The translations under genes were made by a program, and so were the position numbers. A stretch of 64,000 nt of DNA from Notamacropus eugenii. Lineage: Eukaryota; Chordata; Mammalia; Diprotodontia; Macropodidae. This document shows positions 1 to 10,367 of this stretch, piece by piece; position 1 is the stretch's first letter, and the number at the start of each line of letters is the position of its first letter. Location: positions 280,677,206 to 280,741,205 of the forward strand of contig NC_092872.1 of the NCBI RefSeq assembly GCF_028372415.1, given 5' to 3'. The notes beneath the pieces are model-generated. The model had not been told where the DNA came from. It made no database searches and saw only the letters and a list, made by a program, of their open reading frames with translations.

Positions 1-609
1 TGTCACTCTAAGTTTTTGTTTGAGGTATCATTTTAAAGTTCTTTGGAGAACAAGTTGGGAGAGTTCAGTTGTGTCCTGACATGTATTCCAACATTTTACC
101 TCCATTTCCCCATGATTTCTTTTAATGTTACTGCATTTTACTTGTCTTCTTGCAAATTGTCCTTCCTTCACCTCCATGTATATTTACATGTATTTCTGTC
201 TGTTAATCCATTCTCTGGTTAAGCTCTGTTGGAGCATAGAATACTGTCATGTTACTGCTATTGCCTGAGAAAATGACTATCATTTGGAATTCTGTAGCAC
301 TGGGAGTGGAGGCAGTGGGCAGGTGTAGAGTTGGATTCTATTCCAACTCAATGGTCTGGCCTTTGTTGCCATGCTCTTGGACTATGGTGGGTGCTGAGGT
401 ATGGAGTGTTGAGTGAATGGACATTAAGAGCTAGATATTAACTTTCTCTGGTCTTAGTTCATCAGAGTTTTTCCTTGTTTGGGTTCTTAGTGTCCTAGAC
501 CATAGAGATAACTGAAATTGTTTTATCTGTGGTGCAATAATTTCTATTATTGAGAGGTACAGAGGACTGGAGAGCATGTCTAGGCTCCATTTTGCCAGTC
601 ATGTAACCT
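1..609. other. non-coding, nothing recognised
   Basis: No exon, RNA gene or repeat could be identified here. Base use is AT-leaning and all reading frames are short. Confidence 0.5.
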
Positions 610-980
610 GAAAGTTTCCCCTTCACAGACTTTACAATCTAGCCAAAACTAGTCTGTTGTTTATTTTCCAACCTGGGTATTCAATCTCCCAGTCCTAAGC
701 CTTTGAACAGGCTACCTCTCATGTGTAAAATCCACTCCTGTCTCAATACCGCCTCCCTGGATCCTGATCTTCCTTCAAGGCTCAGCTCAAGGGTTATCTT
801 CTTTAAGAAGTTTTCCCTTCCTCTAGTTATTAATTATTTCCTCTTTCCAATTAACTTGCATTACATCTATTTCTATGTACATTATATATCCCTGTTTACC
901 TATTACAAACTCCTGGAGGGCTAAGACTCTATAACCTCTGTCTCTCTAGACCCAGCACATAGTGTAGTGCCTGGCACCAT
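610..980 (+). mobile_element. L2 LINE, 3' end
   Basis: The text follows the L2 3' region in order: a 'cttcaaggctcagctcaa' segment, a 'tacaaactcctggagggc' segment, then 'cccagcacatagtgtagtgcc'. The 73-codon open frame inside it (703-924) is L2 remnant and not a gene. Confidence 0.8.
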
Positions 981-984
981 AGTA

Positions 985-1115
985 AGTGAGGAAAGAAAGA
1001 AGGAAGGAAGGAAGGAAGGAAGGAAGGAAGGAAGGAAGGAAGGAAGGAAGGAAGGAAGGGAGGGAGGGAGGAAGGGAGGGAGGAAGGGAGGAGGAAAGCA
1101 AAGAAGGAAGGAAGG
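985..1115. repeat. (GGAA)n/(GGGA)n microsatellite
   Basis: About 130 bases of tandem GGAA with GGGA variants. It starts directly after the L2 3' end, so it probably grew from the short repeats that close L2 elements. Open frames across it encode only Lys/Glu/Gly repeats. Confidence 0.97.
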
Positions 1116-1530
1116 AGGGAAAATATTTATTGAGTGCTTATTGCGTTGAATACCAAAGGTTGCAGTCTCTTTCCCCTTTCCTCCCAGATATAAGGAAGAC
1201 TAATTTAATCACTTTTCCCCAACTATCTTCATCTTCCTTCCATCCCTCCCCCTTCCCTCCATCTAACAGATCCAAATGAGGGCACTTTCCCAACAGCATC
1301 CCCATAGCAACAGGGCTGAGCCAGAGAGCTCCTGCTGGGGGTCTCCATTTTAGAAGGATATTGTTCAGAGAGCTGGGTATTTTTAACATCCACAGTGTTA
1401 GCCTTTCTGGTCTTCCTGGGTTATATATCTGTCAAAATATAGGGCTGGAAGGAATCACAAGAAGTCTACCAGACATGGAAGAGAAGACTGTCCCCAAGGG
1501 CTCAGAATTCAAATCAATTTGGCCTGAGCC
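1116..1530. other. non-coding; small L2 scrap
   Basis: About 1122-1155 resembles the reverse complement of the L2 terminus (tatttattgagtgcttatt). The rest is unrecognised. Confidence 0.4.
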
Positions 1531-1532
1531 AA

Positions 1533-1705
1533 AAAGAGCCCCAGACTAAGAGTCAGAAGTCCCGGGTTCAAATCTCTGCTCTATCACCTTCTTGATCTTG
1601 TGACCCAGATTTTGCTTTTGACTTTCTTAACTCTCAACACATCAGTGGAGTTAATGAATCTCCAGGTCTCAGTTTTCTCATCTGTAAAATGGAGATTCAT
1701 AAGAG
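1533..1705 (+). mobile_element. MIR-type SINE
   Basis: It has a tRNA-like head (gagtcagaagtcccgggttc), and later the MIR segment 'ctcagttttctcatctgtaa' followed by 'aatgg'. Confidence 0.75.
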
Positions 1706-2154
1706 CCTTAGCTATCATCCATTTCATCTCCCTCATTTTACAGTTAAGGAAATTGAAGCTTTGTCTTCCTCATATGGTTCTCGGGAAGAAATAAAAGAAC
1801 CATAAGAAGGGTCAATGGTTAAGTGAGAGTAAAATATCTAGCACTTCAAGGAAGTGTGTGTCTGTGTGTCTCTCTGTGATTTTGTCTTGGTGCACAGGTG
1901 CACTGACGCATTGCAGCACTTCCCTTCTACACTTGGTAGGAGCTGCTACAGCCAGAAGGGTCATTGTCTTGGGGTCAGCCTCATGGTGAGAAGCCCCTCT
2001 GACCTTACCATACAAAGGACACACAGCCCTCACTCGGTCTGGACCCAAAGTCTCCTCTGATATAACCTGATCATGATCTGACCAGCATCTGTAGGCCACC
2101 AAGGGCAGACTTTAGTGGAGGACAGTCATCTTAGGCCAAGACTGGGGACTTCCC
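1706..2154. other. non-coding, nothing recognised
   Basis: It contains a short TG/TC-rich patch at about 1851-1885. Open frames on both strands (up to 96 codons) match no family I know. Confidence 0.4.
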
Positions 2155-2330
2155 TGGTGTAGGGACCACTCAGTACTTCCAAAATAGAGAAGAATCTTCT
2201 CTCATTTATAATCTGGCCTGGAGCATAGAGAGGCCACATGGGCTCCCTATGGTCACACAACTAGTACATATCAAAGACAGACTCCAAGACCAGCCTCCAC
2301 CCTGTATTCCATATCATCCTGCTGCCATTC
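2155..2330 (-). mobile_element. MIR/THER-type SINE
   Basis: A reversed SINE body is visible: 'ggtcacacaactagtacata', then 'agactccaagacc', ending near 'atcctgctgcc'. It is strongly diverged. Confidence 0.55.
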
Positions 2331-2389
2331 CTGTGATTCCCCCTGCATAGGGACTTCTCAATGAGAAAGTGATTGGCAAGGATCGCCAG

Positions 2390-2520
2390 GCATTTCCTTC
2401 GCATTTATGAAGTATATATCTAATGTCTGGCAGTTGCTAAGGCTCACAGGAAAATAAAAGTGAAAATGGCCCTTGCCTGCAAGGAGTTTCCATTTTATGA
2501 GAGATGACAACTGATTCTAT
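2390..2520 (-). mobile_element. L2 LINE, 3' end
   Basis: The reverse complement of the L2 terminus is seen, including 'ggcccttgcctgcaaggag', the counterpart of the usual 'cctgccctcaaggagctt'. Confidence 0.65.
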
Positions 2521-2544
2521 GAGCATGAAATGAACTGGTGGTGG

Positions 2545-2728
2545 GGGGAGGGGGGTTGTATTCGTCCTTCGTTGTCGGAGAAGATCATGCCATCAGAGAA
2601 AGGATGACATGACTTGCACTTGACTTTGTTTTGAGTGAGGAAGGGCTATGCAGGTCACCAGCCTCACTTCTCCTCCAGAGCCATCCGAATCCAGTGACTA
2701 GATATTCATCAAGATGACTGGAGAATAG
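2545..2728 (-). mobile_element. marsupial SINE tail
   Basis: This is the reverse complement of the same ~180-base tail that ends the full SINE at 37476-37787 and that recurs at 40785-40968. The tail includes the counterpart of 'gtgaggctggtgacctgcac' and 'aaagtcaagtgcaagtcatg'. Three copies in one window show it is a genuine family. Confidence 0.85.
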
Positions 2729-3165
2729 TAACTGCTGCTGTTTCCCTCCCAGCCTGATGTCTTGCCGGGGGTGGGGGAAAGGGGAGCCCAGGGTAAACAG
2801 AAATTAACAGCTGAGGGTGGGACAGAGATTAACAATGGCTGATGCTTCTTCTCAGTTCTGAAGGACCCTAGTTTGTCCTGTAATTTAGCGTCTCACAGAG
2901 ATGCCTGTGGCACGAAGAGATTAAGGAATTAGCCCAGCTGCTAAATTGTCAGGAGTTAGATTTGAACCCAGTTCATCCTGCCCCCAAGTTCAGCATTCGT
3001 AGGACAGCATGCTGCCTATGTCTTGTTAACAGCAGGAACAAGATTAGAACTCAGATCCCTGACTGCAAATCCAAGGTTCTTTGCAGGTCACCATTGCCAT
3101 AGGGAAAGTATCTCTTCCCACAAAAGAAAAGGAGAAATAAAAGAGATTAAAGCTCACTTCAAACA
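2729..3165. other. non-coding with a SINE remnant
   Basis: A decayed reversed MIR-like piece lies at about 2895-3020 (gagttagatttgaacccagt). The remainder is unrecognised. Confidence 0.45.
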
Positions 3166-3417
3166 GGGCAACTAGATGGTGCAGTGGATAGAGCACTGGA
3201 CATGAAATCAGAAAGATATCTTCCTGAGTTCAAATCCAGCCTTCGACTCTTACTAGCTGCGTGATCCTGGGCAAGTCACTTCACTTCACCCTGTAGACCT
3301 AATTTTCTCACCTGAAAACTGAGCTGGAGAAGGGCATGACAAAATGCACCAGTATCTTTGCCAAGAAAATCTCAAATGGGGTCACAAAGACTGGGGCAGG
3401 ACTGAAAAATAAAACCA
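3166..3417 (+). mobile_element. MAR1/WALLSI-like SINE, near full length
   Basis: The order is: tRNA-like head 'gtgcagtggatagagcactg', 'gagttcaaatccagcc', 'cctgggcaagtcactt', then the tail 'tatctttgccaagaaaat' and 'ggggtcacaaagac'. It ends in an A-rich run. Confidence 0.92.
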
Positions 3418-3424
3418 TCATCTT

Positions 3425-3523
3425 CTCAGTCTACCAGGCTCACAGTCTAGAAATCATCCTTTCTCTGCAATCCCCGCTATCCAATCTGTTCCCAAGTCCT
3501 ACCAATTCACAACATCTCTCACT
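3425..3523 (+). mobile_element. L2 LINE ORF2 fragment (left part)
   Basis: It matches the L2 ORF2 stretch that encodes the 'FYLHNISR'-like region ('accaattcacaacatctctc'). The L2 resumes at 4946 on the far side of the DNMT1 retrocopy, so both pieces were once one element. Confidence 0.7.
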
Positions 3524-3529
3524 TATTTT

Positions 3530-4945
3530 TTATGTAAAAGGATTTATTATAATATATATATAAACTGTACAAATATTTCAGTCACTAGAAGTGACATTTA
3601 ATATATAATTAAAATAGTTCTAAAATCTAGACTATATGAGGCCCTTTACAGTTTTACTGTTTAATAAGTTGATCATTAAAAACAGCTCAGTGCCAACCAA
3701 GGAAATAGACACTTTGCAAGTACAATGGAATAAAAAGACTGGTGCATTAAGAAGAGTGGTGCAGGATAACTCAGCCCTTCACTCCTCTTCTTTGATTTTT
3801 ACTGTGGCATGGTCTTTCAGTTTGCTTAATACAGAGAGCTTGATCTCCAAACTGACAGCTTTGGCGAGGGGTGGAGGGTCTGCATTGTGTGTGTGCGTGT
3901 GTGTGTGTGTGTGTGTGTGCATCTAAAGTACTGCCCCACAATCTGTAGGGATCCTCGGCACCAGGAAACTTCCATGCTCTCACTACTCATTGCTGTTGTG
4001 GGTGAAGTACCCAACCCTGATTACCCACGGGTTCAGGATTAGTAACTGTAGTGCTGAAGAAGCCATTCTATTACAACCTTCCATAGAGCCCCGCCCAATA
4101 GTTGTGTCTGCTCCAGTGTGAGGCACGCACCATGGAATCCAGGTGCTGAGCTGTTTCTCTGAAGGATCACATGGTTCACCTTTCGCAGGGGCTCCAGTAC
4201 TGTGGCATCCATTCTTCTTATCATTAGGGTTATAGTGGAGTTTCTTGGTCACAGTGCCACCTGAGATGTATACCTGGATGTTAGAAAGGTCTCTCCAGTC
4301 TGTCCCTGGTGTCAGGGGAATCAGTTTTATGTGAGCAGTCATCAACGCATTCGTGTCCTTACGGACATGATCCCTTTAATCTGTCTTTGAAAACAATATT
4401 TGGGCTCCCCTTGTGAGGAATCTCTTCTGCTGAGGCACCTTTCTTGATATCTGGAAGGCCTGACATTGTGTCATAGATAGTAATCCTTCAAAATGGAGCA
4501 GAACTCAGCCTCCTTATCTTGCTATCAGCTACTCTGAGCTGGCAGGCTCAGGATGTGAATACATGCAGGAGTTCTGGAAATTTGGGGAGCTTTTCACCTG
4601 GTGCTGCAGCAAGAATGATTGCCCTTCTTGTCTAAGCAATGCCATACTGGCCAGCCAGTAAGACACCAAATGGTCACTGATATTCCATTCAAACCAGAAT
4701 TCTGAGGATCAGCTTCAGGAACGTGGACTGCTTGAATGATGCAAAGTTTCTTACATTCTCTAACAGAAAAAACTTAGGTCTGTAGTCATCATAGTAGCTG
4801 AGGAAGGAGACAACCACGGAGTTATTGACCTTGGAATAAGTGTGTGAGTTGATTCATGGCACTAAACCCTTGGAAGACTGGACTGCCTCACAGCATTTCT
4901 CTATCTCCTTTCTGAAGCAGCTGTTAGCCCAGAGTCAGTCCTTTG
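3530..4945 (-). pseudogene. DNMT1P: processed pseudogene of DNMT1, 5'-truncated
   Basis: This is a broken retrocopy of DNA (cytosine-5) methyltransferase 1, the maintenance methylase. Reading the minus strand, it starts in the catalytic domain a little before the active-site loop and runs to the C-terminus. Recognisable pieces in order are: a decayed 'GPPCQGFSGMN' loop near 4870-4890 (now [11 protein letters not shown], so the catalytic Cys is lost); '[10 protein letters not shown]' with the ENV motif kept at about 4752-4760; the 'GQYG' region; 'DTMS-LP'; 'IPLTPGTDWRDLSNI' (about 4270-4320); 'WCVPHTG'; 'FFSTTVTNPEP'; and the 'KIKEEE' tail with stop at 3779-3781. A 3' UTR follows with AATAAA at 3548-3543 and a short T-rich poly(A) remnant at about 3524-3531. 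No introns are present, although this region spans several exons in vertebrate DNMT1. Several frameshifts, in-frame stops and small internal deletions make it non-functional. The 120-codon open frame at 3983-4345 is a fragment of it. Only about the last 400 of some 1,600 residues are represented. The symbol is descriptive, not an approved name. Confidence 0.95.
3886..3920. repeat. (TG)n microsatellite inside the DNMT1 retrocopy
   Basis: About 35 bases of TG with one CG interruption. It replaces the segment that should encode 'KHRQVGN', between 'NILD' and 'AVPPPLAK', so it expanded after the retrocopy landed. Confidence 0.95.
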
Positions 4946-5418
4946 CTCAGATTTAACCATTGCCTTCTCTTTACTCCCACTGCCACACACTAGTTCAGGA
5001 ATTCATCACCCCTCATCAAGACTAAGACAATTGCCTGCTAATTGATTGCCTTCTTCCCTCTCCCCTCTCCCATCCATCACAAACAAAGCTACCACAATAA
5101 CTTTCCTACAACACTAGTTTGATCATGGCACTAACCCATGCCATTGAGGTGTGGGGGAGAACATTCAGTGACTCCTCATTACCTCTGAGCTAAAAGATAA
5201 ACATTTCAGCCTGGCTTTTACAGTCTCAACAATAGGGACCCATCCAAGTTTCCAGATATATTTCCCATTACCCTCTTTCGTGAAGTCTACATTCTTATTC
5301 ATCTGGGTTATATGTTGTCCCCCTCCCCCCCAGAATCAACACTCCATCACCAGTCTTTGTACCTCTGCAGAGTCAGTTCCCCATACCTGAAATAGACTCC
5401 TTCCTCATGTTGACCTTT
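4946..5418 (+). mobile_element. L2 LINE ORF2/3' fragment (right part)
   Basis: It continues the L2 begun at 3425: 'ctagttcaggaattcatcac', 'aactttcctacaacac' and 'tttgatcatggcactaac' are the L2 stretch that normally reads 'ttcctaaagcacagctctgatcatgtcactc' in outline. A MAR1-like SINE interrupts it at 5419. Confidence 0.85.
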
Positions 5419-5666
5419 GGGCATCAGGGTAGTGCAGTGAATAAATTGCCAGGCCTGGAGTCAGGAAGACCTGAGTTCAAATTCGACTTCAGACACTAGC
5501 TACATGACCCTGAGTAAGCCACTTAATCTTGTTTACCTCAGTTTTCTCAACTGTAAAATGAACTGGTGAAGAAAATGGCAAACCATTCCAGTATCTTTGC
5601 CAAGAAAACCCCAAATGGTGTCAGGAAGAGAGGGACACAACTGAAAAACAGCTGAACCACAACACA
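5419..5666 (+). mobile_element. MAR1/WALLSI-like SINE with target duplication
   Basis: Full-length order with tail 'tatctttgccaagaaaaccc'. It is flanked by near-identical 9-base direct repeats, ttgaccttt (5410-5418) and tttaccttt (5667-5675), and sits inside the L2. Confidence 0.92.
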
Positions 5667-5716
5667 TTTACCTTTAAGAATTCTTACCAACCTTCAAAGT
5701 TTAATTAGATCACAAC
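5667..5716 (+). mobile_element. L2 LINE, resumed fragment
   Basis: 'accaaccttcaaagtttaat' continues the L2 interrupted by the preceding SINE. The copy fades out after about 5716. Confidence 0.6.
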
Positions 5717-5834
5717 TGTAATGAGAGGAGAGGCATTAAATTTTAGAAGGCACAAAGTACACTTAGTATGGTGACTAAGTCCTTCTCCTGACTCAGTTAA
5801 ATTTATTTTAATTACTTTTTATCTTTTTTTTAAC

Positions 5835-6060
5835 TGTGTGATTTAGTATACAGAGCTAACTTCAGAATCTGGAAGCCTTAGATTCAACTCAAATATCGAC
5901 TAGATTGGTGACCTTGGGCAAATCACTTTACCTGGTCTTCCCCAGGGAAGGACTAAGCCTGGACATTTTAAAGTGGGCATCAGTCTACATTGGTGGAAGG
6001 AATTTCCTCTCTGAGAGTTCCTAACACCAATGAAACAAGTCTATTTTAAACAGATAAATA
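5835..6060 (+). mobile_element. MIR-like SINE with marsupial tail
   Basis: The MIR-like core 'gaccttgggcaaatcacttt' is followed by a tail containing 'tctacattggtggaaggaat' and 'agttcctaacaccaatgaaa'. The same tail occurs reversed at 13305-13458. Confidence 0.75.
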
Positions 6061-6094
6061 TGTGGACATGTGGTGTACATCCAAAAAAATCCCC

Positions 6095-6240
6095 AGAGAG
6101 CAAAGTGACATCGAGTCTAATCCCCCCATTTTATAGAAGTGGAAACTGAGGCCCAAGGAGGGCTGCCCAATGAGTACCAGTAAGAGCTCCTCTATCTTCA
6201 CTCCCAGTGTTTTGCTTCTCCATTACCCCTCTCAGGCCCT
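6095..6240 (-). mobile_element. MIR/THER-type SINE
   Basis: The reversed core 'cattttatagaagtggaaac' then 'tgaggcccaagg' is typical. Confidence 0.75.
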
Positions 6241-6640
6241 TTCTGCAGAGGGCAGGTGATTCCAGATGAGATACTCAGAAGAGGTTATTTCTGTACCTTC
6301 CCAAGTCAAGGACCCTTACCCTTGCCTCAAGGCTCTTCCATCTCCTGTGATGCTGAAGAGGGACTCCTCTAGCTATGGTCCTGAATGACAGTGAGAGAGC
6401 TTGTTCAGACACCTCTGATATATACAGGGACCACCTAGACACGCTGGGCTGACCAGGCCAACCTGAACCCATCCTGATCACAAAGCAGCAGAAGCCCTGG
6501 TCACCTGGTGGGGCAATGGCACCAAGGACCTCTCTTGACCAGTAGGATAGCAAGACTTAGAAAGGCCTTTTCTCACCAACTGCAGCCCCACTGCTTTCTT
6601 CTATCCTTCCTAGGCATAAAAAACAGTATTGTTCACTTGA
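6241..6640. other. non-coding, nothing recognised
   Basis: A 92-codon minus-strand frame (6275-6553) has no recognisable domain. Confidence 0.4.
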
Positions 6641-6644
6641 CCTT

Positions 6645-6800
6645 AGGGATCATAATGTCCATTTTACAAATTAAAAAAATAAATGAGGTCCATTGAGGTT
6701 AAGTGATTTTTCCTGGGGTCACACATCAAATCAACATTACCAGTTGGATTTGAAGGCATGTGTCTCCTGACCCTGAGTCCAGCATTCTATCTCTGCCAGC
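6645..6800 (-). mobile_element. MIR/THER-type SINE
   Basis: A reversed core with 'tgaggttaagtgatttttcc', 'ggggtcacaca' and 'ggatttgaaggc'. Confidence 0.7.
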
Positions 6801-7445
6801 CCCTTGACCCTGGATTTCCTCATGCCCCAGTTATTTACATTTTTACATTCTCTGGGTCCTTATTTGTAGAAAATTCCTGACTTAGGATTAAGTTAAAAGT
6901 AATATTGGAGATAGTCATGGATTCCAGAAAATGAATTGCCTTGAATTACTTAAAAGCACATGTCTACACTGCCTTTCTAAAGATCAGAATAATGGAGGAA
7001 AGCAGAAAAGTCAGCAAGAGGATTTTTCCTCAGATCTAAGGACAGTTCCCTTCAAGGAACACTTACAACTAAGAAGTTAAGGAGAGTAATGGCCTCGATG
7101 CCCTCTCCAGGATGTTTTCACAGTGGTTATCAAATTCTCAGGGCTCCAAAAGTGATAGGAGAGGACTAACCACCACAGGGGGGTTCAGCAAGTGGCCAGC
7201 TCCTCTGGCAACTCCCAAGGGTTGGTGAGGCCCATTCAGAAAGGGGCTCCATGGATGAGTTCTATCTGGAGCTGGGCAAAGATGGGAGCTGAGGCAGTTT
7301 TTCTGGAATCCTCTGGGGGAAGGGGAAGCTGTACGCAGAAGAGGGTGGCTGCCCCAGTTGAGGAGGGGTCTGGATGAATGGTTAAGCCAACTGTAAACGT
7401 CTAGTCTAGAGAACAGAAAACAAGATCGGAATATGAGCATCCCCT
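6801..7445. other. non-coding, nothing recognised
   Basis: Two overlapping open frames (7138-7494 minus, 7192-7377 plus) lack any known motif. The minus frame runs on into a SINE. Confidence 0.4.
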
Positions 7446-7447
7446 CC

Positions 7448-7582
7448 AGAATGTTGTACAGTGGACAAAGCACTTGGCTCTGAAGTTCAAGCACCCAGGT
7501 TCAAATCTATCCTTGACACATACTACTTGTGGCACCTTAGGCAGTAACTCCATCTTCCTGGGTCTGGGTTCTCTCATTCTGT
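7448..7582 (+). mobile_element. MIR-type SINE
   Basis: 'agcacttggctctgaagttc' and 'ccaggttcaaatctatcc' mark the tRNA-like head. The tail is lost. Confidence 0.65.
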
Positions 7583-7664
7583 TAGCTCTGATCCTGTAAG
7601 TATTTAAAGAGTTTTTAGAGGATAAGTGAACTCCATGATCACATTCAGCTCCAGTCTCTGATGT

Positions 7665-8050
7665 GGCCCACTATGGTGATGGGGTCAGAAAAACATCTTG
7701 GATTTGGAATGAGGGTCCTGGGTTTGAATTCCGTCTTTGCTCCTGACTCTGTGAGAAACCTTTCCTTCATCTTCACGCCTTCCCTCGACATGCCCCAATC
7801 TTTCCAATCTGTATCTTGTCTGTGTGTTATCTCTCCAATTCAACCAGGGATCCCTTGAGATCAGGGACTGTCTTTGTCTTTCTTTGTATCTCCCATGCTT
7901 AGCATGGTGCCTGGCACATAGTAGGTGCCTAATCAATGCTTGTTGACTTGTTGATTTGTGGTCTTGGGTAAGTCACTATCCCTGTCTGGGCTTCAGGTCC
8001 CTTCCTTGTAAAGTGAGGAGGCTAGGAATAAATGATAGCTAGGAGGAATT
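7665..8050 (+). mobile_element. MIR-type SINE split by L2
   Basis: The head lies at 7665-7762 (gaatgagggtcctgggtttg). The second half lies at 7955-8050 (gtcttgggtaagtcactatc). The L2 end at 7763-7954 separates them. Confidence 0.75.
7763..7954 (+). mobile_element. L2 LINE, 3' end
   Basis: It includes 'agatcagggactgtctttgt', then 'ggtgcctggcacatagtagg' and the terminal 'aatgcttgttgacttgttga'. It is inserted in the surrounding MIR. Confidence 0.9.
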
Positions 8051-8054
8051 CAGG

Positions 8055-8140
8055 GAAAACCTGAAAAGATTGTACAAACCAATAGAGAGCGAAGTAAGCA
8101 GAAGCAGAAGGAGGATTATTGTCATTTTTATTAACTCTAA
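8055..8140 (+). mobile_element. L1 3' UTR fragment (marsupial type)
   Basis: 'cagggaaaacctgaaaagat' and 'gcgaagtaagcagaagcag' parallel the pieces at 50330-50390 and 60555-60600. Confidence 0.55.
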
Positions 8141-8265
8141 GCATGGTATAATGGTTAAAGTGCTGGGCTTGAGGTCAGGAAGACTTGGGTTCAAATCCTG
8201 CTATGTGACCTATGCTATATGACCCTGGCCAAGTCATTGATTTCCTCTGAGCCTGTTTACTATGT
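8141..8265 (+). mobile_element. MIR/THER1-type SINE, head half
   Basis: 'gcttgaggtcaggaagactt' followed by 'gggttcaaatcctgctatg' and 'ccctggccaagtcattg'. Confidence 0.75.
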
Positions 8266-8635
8266 GTGAGTTGGGAAGAAGGGAGATGTGGATGATATAA
8301 GCAAAGAACTATGGGAAACATCAGTTGCTACTGGTGATACTCGTGTTTGTTCCTGGCTTCTTATGTTTCTGGATTACTTGACCTTTATTTTTCTTTACTT
8401 ATATATATTTTTTAAAGTTTTAAATGCTTATACCTCATTCTCTTCAGAAGATACAGACTCTGCTTCCTGCAGGGGGTGCAGCTGGAGGACCTGCGCTGTC
8501 ACATGAACAAAAAATCAGGATAAAGACATTTGGGAGACAAGAGCAGCTGCTAAGCATTTCCCATGTGGGGCTTTTGAAGAGGAAGAGAGCCTGTTCTGCA
8601 TTGATCCAGAAAGCAGAACCAGCATCAAAACTCAG
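8266..8635. other. non-coding, nothing recognised
   Basis: Open frames of 72 and 117 codons start here, but neither has a recognisable domain. The longer one runs into an L3 fragment. Confidence 0.4.
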
Positions 8636-8855
8636 ACCTGTTCATCTTGGAGTTCGAAGAGGTCTTCAAGGTGATCTAGTCCAATTCTCTCATTTTACAG
8701 ATGAGGAAGCTGAGGCCTCCAGAGGTGACTTCTGCCATTCTCTGGTTCTAGTTTGTGCCTTTTGTCCCATGGTCTGAACAAGAATTCTGCCTCCTACCCC
8801 TCCCCCACAAGTGGTCATCCAGTCTGTGCTAGAAGACCTCCAGTGACATGGAGAA
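8636..8855 (-). mobile_element. CR1/L3-type LINE, 3' end with MIR-like insert
   Basis: 'aggtgatctagtccaattct', then 'aagtggtcatccagtctgtg' and 'gaagacctccagtgacatgg' read as reversed L3 3' end. A 'cattttacagatgagg' segment lies between them. A short CA tract follows at about 8858-8875. Confidence 0.75.
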
Positions 8856-8904
8856 AACACACATACACACACACAAAACTTCCCAGAGCAATCTATCCCA
8901 CTTT

Positions 8905-9345
8905 GTTATAAAAATGACTCATGTTTATACAGCCCTTTAAGCCTTCCCTAACCTCTTAATTCTAGTGCCTTTCTCGTTGATTACTTCCCATTCATCCCGT
9001 ATATAGTTTGTATGTGTATTTATATATATGCATCTGTTTGTATGTTGTCTCATTAGATTGTGAGCTCCTCAAGGACAGGGACTTTCTTTAGCTTTTCATG
9101 CTATCCCCAGCACTTAACACAGTGCCTGACACAGAGTAAGGGCTTACTAAAGGGTTATTGGCTGACTGACTGACAGACTGGATTTCCTCATTGAACCCTA
9201 TGAGGTAAGGAGTACAGATTTCATTATCCCTATTTTCTGGAAGAGAAACTTGAGACTCGGAGAGGGAAGTGGCCTCCCCAAGGTAACACAGCAAAAAAGG
9301 AAGTGCAATGGGGTCTCAAAACCAGATCTTTCTTCTGACTCAATT
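8905..9345 (-). mobile_element. THER1-type SINE split by L2
   Basis: The head piece at 8905-8937 (gactcatgtttatacagccc) resumes at 9180 (cattatccctattttctgga, then 'ggtaacacagc'). An L2 end lies between. Confidence 0.7.
8938..9179 (+). mobile_element. L2 LINE, 3' end
   Basis: 'taattctagtgcctttctcg', 'gagctcctcaaggacaggga', 'cagtgcctgacacagagtaa' and a closing 'ctgactgactgac' run. It is nested in THER1. Confidence 0.92.
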
Positions 9346-9680
9346 CCCTTCAATCCAATATGGACATATGTTAAGTGCCTTCTATGTGTTTGCACATCAG
9401 AAGCTTCACACTGTCTCTCTCTTGAATATGTGGGCAGGGTTTTCAGGATGGAAGGAGGTTCATACATTTCTCTTTCATAATGTCCCAGAAATAGAGGGCA
9501 AGAGAGAGAAGGGAGAAAATCCAGTCCCATCTCTCATTGCCATGCACTGCAATATAATGAGAGGAGCCTAAATATTACATTCTTTTTCTGATGTGGACTC
9601 AACGAGCTATGGAAAGGACCAGCTCCCCAGGCTTGTGAAAGACACAAAAGTCAAAAGGCCTGGAACGCAGACCCCTTCTG
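9346..9680. other. non-coding; possible L2 scrap
   Basis: 9355-9400 may be a reversed L2 end (gttaagtgccttctatgtgt). The rest is unrecognised. Confidence 0.4.
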
Positions 9681-10335
9681 AGTCATTTCTCCCATCCATC
9701 CCCTTCCTTCTAGTCAGCCAGGTACCCACTTTATTCAAACCCTCAGCGAATTTCTCCTAGACTCTTGCAGCAACCTCCAATCTGGTCTCCCTCCTTCTGG
9801 TCTCTGCCCTCTCCAACCTCTTCACAGCTGCAAAAATCAAATTTCCAAAATCCAGATTTGATCTTGGCACCCTCTACCCAGGTGGCTCCCTCTCGCCTCT
9901 CCGATCATCTCCTCATCCTGGCATTTAAAGCCTTTCACAGTCTGGCCCCAGTCTCCCTTTGGAGGCTGATTTCATGTCATCTCATTCCTTGAACATTAAA
10001 ATCCAACTGAAGTGACCCAGTCACTGCTCCTTGAATAAATCACTCTCTCTCACCCATTCCTTTGCACAGTGTACCTGCCATGCCTGGAATGGGTGGGGAC
10101 ATTTCTTGATCATCTCCAGCCTCTTGCACAGCTAGGTCAGGCATGATCTACTACTATGTGTCTTTTCTCATAGTCAAGCTTATATTTGCCTCTCTGTCCC
10201 TCGTCTATCAGCTACTTTCCTATTTGTTTATGTGATGGCTCTCTGGGCAGAAGGTTGGCTTCCCACGTTCCTAGGGAACCTCTGCAAGGGCATGGGCCAT
10301 CTTGTTTGTGACTTTGTATCCACAATGCTTAGTGG
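9681..10335 (+). mobile_element. L2 LINE ORF2/3' fragment
   Basis: 'cagcaacctccaatctggtc', 'gcatttaaagcctttcacag', 'catgcctggaatgggtgggg' and 'tgtgactttgtatccacaat' follow L2 order. The 75-codon frame at 9765-9992 is part of it. Confidence 0.85.
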
Positions 10336-10367
10336 GACACAAAACTTAGTAGAGAAAGTCTGCATAA

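Noticed and set aside
3166-3417. tRNA-like box A/B sequences in SINE heads (here and elsewhere)
   Set aside because: They are SINE promoters in mutated, dispersed copies, not tRNA genes. No cloverleaf with intact acceptor stem was found.
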